Shown: positions 1-5,354 of the stretch, piece by piece | Position numbering within the stretch: the stretch's first letter is position 1 | How the letters are laid out: the number at the start of each line of letters is the position of its first letter | DNA from: Clostridia bacterium | Lineage (GTDB): Bacteria > Bacillota_A > Clostridia > Oscillospirales > CAG-272 | DNA length: 5,354 bases | Reading direction: 5' to 3' | Assembly: GCA_017411885.1 (NCBI GenBank) | Contig: JAFQPF010000159.1 | Location: 1 to 5,354 of the forward strand | Program-made: the position numbers and the translations under genes | The notes under the pieces: model-generated | Told to the model about the DNA's origin: nothing | Databases searched by the model: none | What the model saw: only the letters and a program-made list of their open reading frames with translations

Positions 1-1
1 C

Positions 2-313
2 CCCGTTCAGCTTAACGCCTGCGTAATGGTCGGCGGACTTGTAAGACTCGGTCTTGACAAGCTTAAGCGCAACGAAGAAGACAAGAAGGCTATCGTAAAC
101 GACGGCATCCTTTTCTGCTCGGGTATGATCGCGGGCGAAGGACTTGTAGGCATACTTTTAGCTCTGCTTGCAGTATTCGGCATCGATTCGCTGTTTGATC
201 TTTCCGCACGCATCGGTATTCCCGCATTCGTTTCGGATATCGGCGGACTTGTGCTTCTTATTGTGACCATCCTTACCGTGCTTAAGTTCTCGCTCTGGAA
301 AAAGCGCAAATAA
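2..313 (+). CDS. OPT-family oligopeptide transporter, C-terminal fragment
   Basis: This is the last 103 residues of a membrane transporter; the frame is open to the left edge, so the true start lies outside the window and the ATG at 26 is internal. OPT proteins take up small peptides (or metal chelates in the YSL branch) across the cytoplasmic membrane. Visible family features are a PVQLNACVMVGGLVR-like segment at fragment residues 1-15, a short charged cytoplasmic loop (about 18-30, KLKRNEEDKK), and a helix with the IAGEGLVG motif (36-60). A last hydrophobic helix (78-97) ends in a basic tail KKRK, as expected for the inside-facing end of a membrane protein. The ILFCSGMIAGEGL block matches what I remember of prokaryotic OPT C-termini. 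Its stop is 4 bp from the next gene, which suggests one transcript. The substrate cannot be told from this fragment. Confidence 0.85.
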   Translation, partial: PVQLNACVMVGGLVRLGLDKLKRNEEDKKAIVNDGILFCSGMIAGEGLVGILLALLAVFGIDSLFDLSARIGIPAFVSDIGGLVLLIVTILTVLKFSLWKKRK

Positions 314-317
314 GAAT

Positions 318-665
318 ATGAAGCAAAACAAAGCAAATGAAAACTACCTTGAAAGAATACCCGTGCGATCAAAAAATCTCGGCTACAGCACCGACGAAAA
401 CGGCATAGTAACTCTTTCAAAGGAAAATACCGGTTTGTTTAACCGTATCGCTCAAAAGCTCTTTAAGCGTCCGAGGGTAAGCTACATTCATCTTGATGAA
501 ACGGGAAGCTTTATATGGCCTCTTTTGGACGGTAAAAAAAGCATTTACGAGCTTGGAGCGCTTGTTAAAGAGCATTTCGGCGAAAATGCCGAGCCGCTTT
601 ACGAGCGACTTTCAAAGTATCTTGCAATTATGCACAGCTACGGCTTCATAAGCTTTATGGAATAA
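318..665 (+). CDS. PqqD-like (RRE-fold) small protein
   Basis: This 115-residue soluble protein belongs to the PqqD family, whose winged-helix fold is the archetype of the RiPP recognition element: in known systems it binds a precursor peptide and presents it to a modifying enzyme. The family pattern is clear: a short beta-rich start (NGIVTLSKENTG, 28-39), then LDETGSFIWPLLDG (59-72), then a helix IYELGALVKEHFG (76-88), and a C-terminal helix ending in the YGFI motif (108-111). A basic insert (41-55, with KLFKRPR) sits before the core and is not part of classical PqqD. No radical-SAM enzyme or precursor peptide is seen nearby, so a role in PQQ synthesis is unlikely. No good Shine-Dalgarno precedes the ATG; the 4-bp gap after the transporter stop suggests translational coupling. 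A function linked to the transporter or its peptide substrates is inference. Confidence 0.82.
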   Translation: MKQNKANENYLERIPVRSKNLGYSTDENGIVTLSKENTGLFNRIAQKLFKRPRVSYIHLDETGSFIWPLLDGKKSIYELGALVKEHFGENAEPLYERLSKYLAIMHSYGFISFME

Positions 666-670
666 TATTG

Positions 671-699
671 ACAGGTGGCGGAAACGCCACCTGTTTTTT
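671..699 (+). terminator. Rho-independent terminator after the PqqD-like gene
   Basis: A perfect 10-bp stem (ACAGGTGGCG at 671-680 with CGCCACCTGT at 685-694) closes on a stable GAAA tetraloop (681-684) and runs directly into six T residues (694-699). It begins 5 bp after the stop codon and ends the transporter/PqqD-like unit. Confidence 0.95.
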
Positions 700-711
700 A
701 TTCTTAAGGTG

Positions 712-740
712 TTGAAATTTTCCTTTGACCGTGGTATAAT
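712..740 (+). promoter_or_regulatory. Sigma-70/SigA promoter of the acyltransferase gene
   Basis: TTGAAA (712-717) and TATAAT (735-740) are separated by exactly 17 bp. The -10 box is preceded by TGG (732-734), an extended -10 motif. This is close to the housekeeping consensus and lies just after a terminator. Transcription would start near 747, giving a leader of about 26 nt. No operator-like repeat is seen around it, so expression may be constitutive. Confidence 0.88.
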
Positions 741-772
741 TTTATTGTATAACGCTTGAAAGGAATCAACGT

Positions 773-1885
773 ATGGAAAAGAAACGCTTTGCAGGGCTTG
801 ACCTCGTGCGCTCCTGTGCTATATTTTTTGTAATAGTATTGCACTCTGTTTCGCTTAACGGCGCGCTCGGAGAGGATATGAATTCTATATGGTGGGCAGT
901 AAATTTATACGTGCGTCATCTTGCATTTTGCTGTGTGCCTCTCTTTATTATGCTTACTGGATATTTACAGAAAAACAAGCGTTTTTCGTTTTCCTATTAC
1001 AAGGGGATCATACCGCTTGGAATATCTTATCTGCTTATCAGCATGCTTTCGCTAATCGGAAAGGCGATAAATGACAGCTCGCTTGTTCTTACCCCGGGAT
1101 ACGTTATCGCAAAGATACTTGATTTTACCGCAAACGATTACGCGTGGTATTTTGAAATGTACCTCGGGCTTTTCCTGCTCATTCCCTTTCTTAACGCCGC
1201 TTTTGAAGTGCTTAAGACAAAAAGAGCAAGGCTTGCGCTTATACTCACTCTCATTTTCCTTACACTTATGCCCGAAACGCTCAAGAGCTTCTCGCCCGCA
1301 TATTCACCAAACGGCGGTATAGTAATTGATATAATCCCCGAATTCTTTACGTCGCTCTATCCTTTGACCTATTACTTCATCGGCGCGTATTTTGCGACCT
1401 ATAAGCCCTTTGAGAAGGTAGGCAGAATAACAAGGCTTTTAGCCGCCCTGCTTGCGCCGGCAATACCGTTTTTTCTCTGTTTTGGTTATTCTCATGCACG
1501 CGGGACTTACGCGTGGTATATGATGAACGGCTTTAACACGCTCACTATCGCGCTCACGGCTGTGTGCGTATTCGCGTTACTATATGACATTGATGTAAGA
1601 TCAAAGCTTATAAGCCTGTGCTCGCGCACAGTATCCGAAGCTACCTTTGAAATTTATCTTTATTCCTTTATTTTTGATTCCTTCTATTACGCGTACTTCA
1701 GACAGCATCACGTTATAATGATAGCTATGGTATTCGCCTCATCCTTTGTCGCGGCATTTGTGACAAGGCTTGTCATCACAAATCCCCTTTCGGGGATAAT
1801 ATCGCGCTTGTATATGCGACTTGCAGTACGCCTCGATGCTGAGGATACCAAAAATATACAAACCGAAGCTGATAATAATCTGTAA
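773..1885 (+). CDS. Acyltransferase-3 family integral membrane protein
   Basis: This 370-residue polytopic membrane protein belongs to the acyltransferase-3 family (OafA/WecH-like), which moves acyl groups, often acetyl, onto cell-surface sugars or small molecules. The hallmark R-x10-H motif is present in the first helix (R13 and H24, inside GLDLVRSCAIFF...LHS). It is followed by a second-helix motif VPLFIMLTGYL (55-65) and the WYFEMYLGLFLLIPFLN block (125-141). About ten hydrophobic segments can be drawn (near 10-28, 47-66, 76-97, 124-142, 152-166, 184-208, 222-240, 255-272, 290-310 and 313-336), the usual number for the family. There is no fused SGNH domain, so it is the stand-alone type. 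The start is set by GAAAGGAA (758-765), 7 nt before the ATG. It appears monocistronic upstream; no terminator is seen after it. The acceptor cannot be deduced because no glycan-synthesis genes are nearby. Confidence 0.88.
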   Translation: MEKKRFAGLDLVRSCAIFFVIVLHSVSLNGALGEDMNSIWWAVNLYVRHLAFCCVPLFIMLTGYLQKNKRFSFSYYKGIIPLGISYLLISMLSLIGKAINDSSLVLTPGYVIAKILDFTANDYAWYFEMYLGLFLLIPFLNAAFEVLKTKRARLALILTLIFLTLMPETLKSFSPAYSPNGGIVIDIIPEFFTSLYPLTYYFIGAYFATYKPFEKVGRITRLLAALLAPAIPFFLCFGYSHARGTYAWYMMNGFNTLTIALTAVCVFALLYDIDVRSKLISLCSRTVSEATFEIYLYSFIFDSFYYAYFRQHHVIMIAMVFASSFVAAFVTRLVITNPLSGIISRLYMRLAVRLDAEDTKNIQTEADNNL

Positions 1886-1889
1886 AAAT

Positions 1890-1908
1890 GTTCATTTCAC
1901 AAATGGAC
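1890..1908. repeat. Inverted repeat over the -35 region, possible operator
   Basis: GTTCATTT (1890-1897) and AAATGGAC (1901-1908) form an inverted repeat around a CAC centre with one mismatch (a G-U pair in RNA). There is no T-run after it, so it is not a terminator for the acyltransferase gene. Its right arm overlaps the proposed -35 box of the next promoter, the position expected for a repressor site. No matching regulator gene is in the window. Confidence 0.4.
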
Positions 1909-1932
1909 TTATATCTGATAAAGTAGTATAAT
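1904..1932 (+). promoter_or_regulatory. Probable promoter of the SulP-rhaD unit
   Basis: A perfect TATAAT (1927-1932) lies 17 bp downstream of TGGACT (1904-1909), which matches the TTGACA consensus at four of six positions. It sits in the 81-bp gap after the acyltransferase stop. Transcription would start near 1939, leaving a short AT-rich leader before AGAGG (1956-1960). The weak -35 box is compatible with a promoter that needs an activator or is controlled by the overlapping inverted repeat. Confidence 0.62.
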
Positions 1933-1966
1933 TTTACAGTATTATATTATTTGTCAGAGGTATGTT

Positions 1967-3520
1967 ATGAAACTGTTCTCCTCATACGCCCAAATGCTTA
2001 AAAACGAGTTTAAGGGCTACAATTTTCAAAGTCTTCTGCGCGATCTTCTTGCAGGACTTACAGTAACCGCTGTCGCGCTTCCGCTCGCACTTGCTTTCGG
2101 CGTAAGCTGCGGTGCATCCGCCGCGGCAGGACTTGTGACCGCAATAATCGCGGGTATAGTCATAAGCCTTTTTTCAGGTGCATCCTTCCAGATAAGCGGA
2201 CCGACCGGTGCTATGTCCGCAGTTCTTGTAACGATAATTCTCAAGTTCAAGCTTGAGGGGGTATTCGTTGTTACGTTTATCGCCGGTATACTCTTGCTTT
2301 TAGCGGCAGTATTCAAGCTCGGCCGCCTTGTTTCAATGATTCCCCGCCCGGTTATAACGGGCTTTACCTCGGGCATCGCGATCATAATCGCGCTTGGTCA
2401 GATAGATAATTTCTTCGGCACGGTCTCTGTGGGAGAAAGTGCTCTGCAAAAGCTTGCAAGCTATGCATCACTCGGATTCAAGCCCGATCTTTTTTCGGTA
2501 ATTTTAGGACTTGTCGTTGTTTTGGTTATGCTTGTATGGCCGAAGAAGTGGAACGCAAAGGTTCCATCCTCGCTTATCGGAATAATCGTTGCAACAGTTA
2601 TATGCGTTGTATTTGATCTTGACGTTGCAACGGTCGGTGAAATACCCAAGACACTGTTTTTAAGCGAAAGACTCACTCTTGCGTCGGTAGAATGGGCGCG
2701 AATCACCGAATATCTTTCACCTGCAATATCGATCGCCGCCCTTGCTATGATCGAAAGCCTGCTTTGCGGCGCAAGTGCTTCGCGTATGAAGGACGAGGAG
2801 TTTGATGCCAACAAGGAGCTTATCGCTCAGGGACTCGGCAATATGCTCATACCGCTTTTCGGCGGTGTTCCTGCCACGGCAGCGATTGCCCGTACAAGCG
2901 TTGCGATAAAATCGGGATGTCAGACAAGACTTTGCGGTATCTTCCACGCTCTCGGACTATTAGCCGCTATGTTTGCTCTCGGCCCGATAATGGCAAAGCT
3001 TCCGCTTTCCGCGCTTGCAGGCGTGCTTATGGTAACCGCTTGGCGTATGAACGAATGGGACGAGATCAAATACATATTCTCACACAAGCTTTACGGCGCT
3101 ATAGGAAAATTTGCTATCACGATGCTTTCTACCGTTGTATTCGATCTTACAGTCGCTATACTTATCGGAATAGGATATTCGATGATAGTGTTCATATACA
3201 GATGCTACAAGCTCGATTTTACACTTGAAGAAGGTGACACACAGATAAAGCTTACTCCCGTCGGCTCTGTATTCTTCCTTAACTGTGAAAAGCTTTCAAG
3301 CGAGCTTGAAAAGCATATTCAGTCGGGCAAGCTCATCACACTTGATTTAAGCCTTGTTAACGTAATAGATACCTCAAGCTGTGAATATTTGCTTGAGCTT
3401 ATAAGCGAAAACGCAAACGTAAGCATAACAGGGGCGGAGGGTATGGTGCAAAAATTACTTGTGCGCACAGGAGTACCCTGCATCACCATAATAGAAGAAA
3501 AAGAAAACGTAAATATATAA
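1967..3520 (+). CDS. SulP-family anion transporter with C-terminal STAS domain
   Basis: This 517-residue secondary transporter is of the SulP/SLC26 family, which moves sulfate, bicarbonate or dicarboxylates across the cytoplasmic membrane. The N-terminal membrane part (about 20-412) shows family motifs: ALPLALAFG (37-45), QISGPTGAMS (75-84), IPRPVITGFTSGIAI (125-139), MIESLLCG (261-268), and a loop-and-helix block from NKELIAQGLGNML (282-294) to GGVPATAAIARTSV (299-312). A cytoplasmic STAS domain follows (about 422-517) with the LDLSLVNVIDTSS strand-turn (459-471), as in DauA/YchM and BicA. The length is normal for bacterial members. The start follows AGAGG (1956-1960) by 6 nt. The next gene, rhaD, starts 20 bp after the stop, so the two are probably cotranscribed. 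Without substrate-specific comparison the transported anion remains open; no sulfur-assimilation or carboxysome genes are nearby to guide the choice. Confidence 0.93.
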   Translation: MKLFSSYAQMLKNEFKGYNFQSLLRDLLAGLTVTAVALPLALAFGVSCGASAAAGLVTAIIAGIVISLFSGASFQISGPTGAMSAVLVTIILKFKLEGVFVVTFIAGILLLLAAVFKLGRLVSMIPRPVITGFTSGIAIIIALGQIDNFFGTVSVGESALQKLASYASLGFKPDLFSVILGLVVVLVMLVWPKKWNAKVPSSLIGIIVATVICVVFDLDVATVGEIPKTLFLSERLTLASVEWARITEYLSPAISIAALAMIESLLCGASASRMKDEEFDANKELIAQGLGNMLIPLFGGVPATAAIARTSVAIKSGCQTRLCGIFHALGLLAAMFALGPIMAKLPLSALAGVLMVTAWRMNEWDEIKYIFSHKLYGAIGKFAITMLSTVVFDLTVAILIGIGYSMIVFIYRCYKLDFTLEEGDTQIKLTPVGSVFFLNCEKLSSELEKHIQSGKLITLDLSLVNVIDTSSCEYLLELISENANVSITGAEGMVQKLLVRTGVPCITIIEEKENVNI

Positions 3521-3540
3521 AGCATCAAGGAGAAAACAAA

Positions 3541-4362
3541 ATGAACGTGATCGAAAGCAAAGCCGTAAAAGGCTTTATCACAATGGCAAACGACGGCTGG
3601 AATCAGGGCTGGCACGAGCGCAATGGCGGAAACCTTTCTTACAGAATGAGTGACTCCGACGTAAGCGAGGTAATAACCGAGCTTGACCACAGCACACCAT
3701 TTTATCCCATCGGCGCAAGCGTACCCGGTGTTGCAGGTGAGTATTTTATTTTCACCGGTACAGGCAGATATTTCCAGAATGTTATCAAAAATCCCACCGA
3801 ATCTATCGGTATTATAAAGCTCGATGATAAGGGCGAAAATTATCAGATCGTCTGGGGACTTGAAAACGGCGGAAGACCGACAAGCGAAATCCCCTCTCAC
3901 CTTATGAGCCACGAAACCAAAAAGGCTGTAAGCGGCGGCAAGCACCGCGTTATCTATCACGCGCATCCGGTTAACACTATCGCGCTCACGTTCGTGCTTC
4001 CTCTTACGGATGAAGCGTTCACTCGCGAAATATGGGAAATGATGCCCGAATGCTCGGTCGTATTCCCCGAGGGTATCGGCGTTGCAGAATGGCTCGTTCC
4101 CGGAAGCCGTGAGCTCGCTATAAGAACAGGTGAGCTTCTTAAATCCTATAACGTGGCTATTTGGCCGCATCACGGTATGCTCTGCTCGGGTGAGGACTTC
4201 GATTCTACCTTCGGTCTTATGCATACTGTAGAAAAAGCCGCATCCATACTCGTTAAGGTTATGTCTATGTCAAGCACAAAGCGCCAGACTATCACTTCAG
4301 ATAATATGCGAGCTCTTGCCAAGGACTTCAAGCTTTCGCTTGACGAGAAGTTTTTGTATTGA
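3541..4362 (+). CDS. rhaD: Rhamnulose-1-phosphate aldolase
   Basis: This cytoplasmic zinc-dependent class II aldolase splits L-rhamnulose 1-phosphate into dihydroxyacetone phosphate and L-lactaldehyde, the last step of L-rhamnose breakdown. Its 273 residues match the length of E. coli RhaD (274), and the alignment I recall is nearly gap-free. The signatures are GWHERNGGNLSYR (23-35, phosphate and substrate contacts), FTGTGRYFQN (71-80), the catalytic glutamate E116 in PTSEIPSH, zinc ligands H140 and H142 (YHAHP), and H211 (PHHG). E170 lies in the conserved ECSVVFP segment. FucA and other related aldolases are much shorter (about 210-220 residues), which favours RhaD. AAGGAG (3527-3532) lies 8 nt before the ATG. 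It follows the SulP gene by 20 bp; no isomerase, kinase or rhamnose transporter is in the window, so it is separated from the rest of the pathway unless those genes lie elsewhere. Confidence 0.93.
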   Translation: MNVIESKAVKGFITMANDGWNQGWHERNGGNLSYRMSDSDVSEVITELDHSTPFYPIGASVPGVAGEYFIFTGTGRYFQNVIKNPTESIGIIKLDDKGENYQIVWGLENGGRPTSEIPSHLMSHETKKAVSGGKHRVIYHAHPVNTIALTFVLPLTDEAFTREIWEMMPECSVVFPEGIGVAEWLVPGSRELAIRTGELLKSYNVAIWPHHGMLCSGEDFDSTFGLMHTVEKAASILVKVMSMSSTKRQTITSDNMRALAKDFKLSLDEKFLY

Positions 4363-4376
4363 TTAAATGTTTTTTT

Positions 4377-4410
4377 GCGAGGGGGACTTTTTGAGAAAAG
4401 TCCCCCTCGC
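4377..4410. repeat. 15-bp perfect inverted repeat after rhaD
   Basis: GCGAGGGGGACTTTT (4377-4391) and AAAAGTCCCCCTCGC (4396-4410) pair perfectly around a TGAG loop, a very stable hairpin starting 15 bp after the rhaD stop. T7 (4370-4376) lies before, not after, the hairpin, and the following bases are GCACCCC, so it is not a standard intrinsic terminator on either strand. It could still stop or protect the 3' end of the SulP-rhaD transcript. The flanking ACCCCTCCAAAACTTT resembles an intergenic repeat I recall from clostridial genomes; that is memory, not a search. Confidence 0.85.
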
Positions 4411-4425
4411 GCACCCCTCCAAAAC

Positions 4426-4446
4426 TTTAATAATCGGATTATTAAA
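4426..4446. repeat. 10-bp AT-rich perfect palindrome
   Basis: TTTAATAATC (4426-4435) and GATTATTAAA (4437-4446) are exact inverted copies around one central G. It is too AT-rich and too tight a turn to make a strong RNA hairpin, and it looks more like a DNA-level palindrome, either a protein-binding site or an end of a small mobile element. It is the second of four inverted repeats in a row. Confidence 0.75.
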
Positions 4447-4459
4447 TTCGCGTTTTTTC

Positions 4460-4479
4460 GGGCGATTCGTGAATCGCCC
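4460..4479. repeat. 9-bp perfect inverted repeat (GGGCGATTC type)
   Basis: GGGCGATTC (4460-4468) and GAATCGCCC (4471-4479) pair around GT; as RNA the loop would open to about six bases. It is followed by CTAC, so the bottom strand reads GTAGGGGCGATTCACG, a word I recall as recurrent in intergenic regions of gut clostridia. It is the third member of the cluster. Confidence 0.8.
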
Positions 4480-4480
4480 C

Positions 4481-4504
4481 TACTTTCATCGCGTGATGAA
4501 AGTA
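4481..4504. repeat. 10-bp perfect inverted repeat (TACTTTCATC type)
   Basis: TACTTTCATC (4481-4490) and GATGAAAGTA (4495-4504) pair perfectly around GCGT, starting two bases after the previous repeat. No T-run follows on the top strand, so it is not an intrinsic terminator. It completes the row of four inverted repeats. Confidence 0.8.
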
Positions 4505-4610
4505 ACTCCACCGGAAGGTTAACCAACGCCCACACAAAACAAAAACAGGTACCATCACCTCTACTCCAAAACAAAATCCCTTAAAAAGACAAAATCTTTC
4601 TCTCACACAC
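4505..4610. other. Gene-free, strand-biased spacer
   Basis: No gene, RNA gene or strong hairpin is seen here. Between 4521 and 4610 the top strand has 31 C and only 4 G, a bias unlike the coding sequence on either side. A GGTTAACC palindrome lies at 4517-4524. With the four inverted repeats before it, this makes up most of the 318-bp gap between rhaD and the DUF1846 gene. Confidence 0.55.
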
Positions 4611-4638
4611 TTGCATTTTTTAAAATATGTGATATAAT
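4611..4638 (+). promoter_or_regulatory. SigA-type promoter of the DUF1846 gene
   Basis: TTGCAT (4611-4616) and TATAAT (4633-4638) are 16 bp apart, with an extended -10 TGA (4630-4632) directly before the -10 box. The surrounding DNA is strongly AT-rich. Transcription would start near 4645, giving a leader of about 35 nt to the ATG at 4681, with GGAG (4671-4674) as ribosome binding site. A separate promoter shows that this gene is independent of rhaD. Confidence 0.82.
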
Positions 4639-4680
4639 AATATTATATTGTTTTGTTAAATTCACGTTTTGGAGTTAGCT

Positions 4681-5354
4681 ATGATAAAACAGGGCTTCGA
4701 TAATGATAAATATATAAAAATGCAGTCCGAGCATATCAAGGAGCGAATCGCCGATTTCGGCGGTAAGCTCTACCTTGAATTCGGCGGTAAGCTCTTCGAC
4801 GACCACCACGCCGCAAGAGTACTTCCCGGATTTGCTCCCGACAGTAAGATCAAAATGCTCATCAATCTTAAGGATGAAGCAGAAATCGTTATCGTAATAA
4901 ACGCGTCGGACATTGAAAAGAATAAGATACGCGGCGACCTTGGCATAACTTATGACCAAGACGTGTTAAGACTTATCGACGCCTTCCGCGGCTTCGGACT
5001 TTACGTGGGAAGCGTTGTAATTACACGCTTTGCCGGTCAAAGCTCTGCCATCGCATTCAGAAAAAGACTTGAAGCACTCGGCATTTGCACATACTATCAC
5101 TACTCTATCCCCGGATACCCTTCGGATGTAAAAAAGATCGTAAGTGAAGAAGGACTTGGAACCAACGATTATATAAAGACCGAGCGTTCGCTCGTCGTTG
5201 TGACTGCACCCGGCCCCGGAAGCGGTAAGATGGCAACCTGCTTATCTCAGCTTTACCACGAAAACAAGCGCGGTGTAAAGGCAGGATACGCAAAGTTTGA
5301 AACCTTCCCTATCTGGAATCTGCCGCTTAAGCATCCGGTCAACCTCGCGTATGA
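4681..5354 (+). CDS. DUF1846 (UPF0371) family protein, N-terminal part
   Basis: The first 224 residues of a protein of the DUF1846/UPF0371 family run off the right edge; family members are usually about 500 residues, so somewhat under half is visible. Recognised segments are [19 protein letters not shown] (5-23), [20 protein letters not shown] (29-48), a [20 protein letters not shown] stretch (77-96), and [20 protein letters not shown] (176-195). The last resembles a nucleotide-binding P-loop, but it lacks the first glycine and has Met184 where Ser/Thr is expected after the lysine. No signal peptide or membrane helix is seen, so it is presumably cytoplasmic. The family has no firmly established function; some databases label it a putative ATP-dependent protease, which I would not rely on. 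The start is set by GGAG (4671-4674), 6 nt upstream. It has its own promoter and is monocistronic as far as visible. Confidence 0.9.
   Translation, partial: MIKQGFDNDKYIKMQSEHIKERIADFGGKLYLEFGGKLFDDHHAARVLPGFAPDSKIKMLINLKDEAEIVIVINASDIEKNKIRGDLGITYDQDVLRLIDAFRGFGLYVGSVVITRFAGQSSAIAFRKRLEALGICTYYHYSIPGYPSDVKKIVSEEGLGTNDYIKTERSLVVVTAPGPGSGKMATCLSQLYHENKRGVKAGYAKFETFPIWNLPLKHPVNLAY
4756..4795 (+). repeat. 16-bp direct repeat inside the DUF1846 gene
   Basis: TTCGGCGGTAAGCTCT occurs at 4756-4771 and again at 4780-4795, 24 bp apart and in frame, so FGGKL is encoded twice (residues 26-30 and 34-38). The second copy is the conserved family motif. The first is probably a local drift or gene-conversion copy rather than a functional repeat. 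Confidence 0.7.

Noticed and set aside
318..665. Part of a PQQ or RiPP biosynthesis cluster
   Set aside because: No radical-SAM enzyme, precursor peptide or protease is seen on either side; the gene is bounded by a transporter and a terminator.
3319..4224. A 301-codon open frame on the minus strand across the end of the SulP gene and most of rhaD
   Set aside because: It lies antisense to two clearly recognised genes, has no recognisable domain, and crosses their junction. The codon bias of the top strand explains its lack of stops.
3541..4362. Aldolase of a sulfo-sugar pathway, suggested by the neighbouring SulP transporter
   Set aside because: All rhamnulose-1-phosphate aldolase signatures and the length fit RhaD directly, and no other sulfoglycolysis gene is present.
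4426..4458. Palindrome plus T6 (4453-4458) as an intrinsic terminator
   Set aside because: The stem is AT-rich with a one-base centre, and the T-run is 6 bases away with GC between, so it would not form a working terminator.
4377..4504. CRISPR array
   Set aside because: The repeats are four different inverted repeats, not copies of one direct repeat with regular spacers.
4375..4584. Small open frames over the hairpin cluster on both strands
   Set aside because: They are built from inverted-repeat sequence, have no ribosome binding site, and have low-complexity, non-protein-like composition.

Overview
The window looks like a piece of a Firmicutes chromosome, most likely a gut-type clostridium (Oscillospiraceae/Ruminococcaceae-like). 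The grounds are the moderate GC content, heavy use of CTT for leucine, strong A/G-rich ribosome binding sites, TATAAT promoters with extended TGN motifs, and the protein families present. This placement is inference from style and gene content; there is no rRNA or other phylogenetic marker in the window. All six genes run on the + strand and together form four transcription units.

Unit 1 (2-699) holds the C-terminal end of an OPT-family oligopeptide transporter. After a 4-bp gap comes a small PqqD-like (RiPP recognition element fold) protein, and then a textbook rho-independent terminator. Unit 2 (712-1885) is a single integral-membrane acyltransferase of the acyltransferase-3 family with a near-consensus promoter. 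Unit 3 (1904-4362) pairs a SulP-family anion transporter carrying a C-terminal STAS domain with a rhamnulose-1-phosphate aldolase (RhaD), separated by only 20 bp. Its presumed promoter is overlapped by an inverted repeat that could be an operator. Unit 4 starts from a strong promoter (4611-4638) and encodes the first 224 residues of a DUF1846 (UPF0371) protein cut by the window edge.

The most unusual stretch is the 318-bp gap between rhaD and the DUF1846 gene. It contains four consecutive perfect inverted repeats within 128 bp (4377-4504), followed by about 100 bp with a marked C-over-G strand bias, and no gene. It resembles an intergenic repeat (REP/MITE-like) insertion rather than a simple terminator.

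Functionally the window combines peptide uptake, cell-envelope acylation, anion transport and deoxy-sugar catabolism. No phage, CRISPR, toxin or complete defence system is visible. The points most worth following are the transporter/PqqD-like pair, the unexpected SulP-RhaD pairing, and the hairpin cluster.
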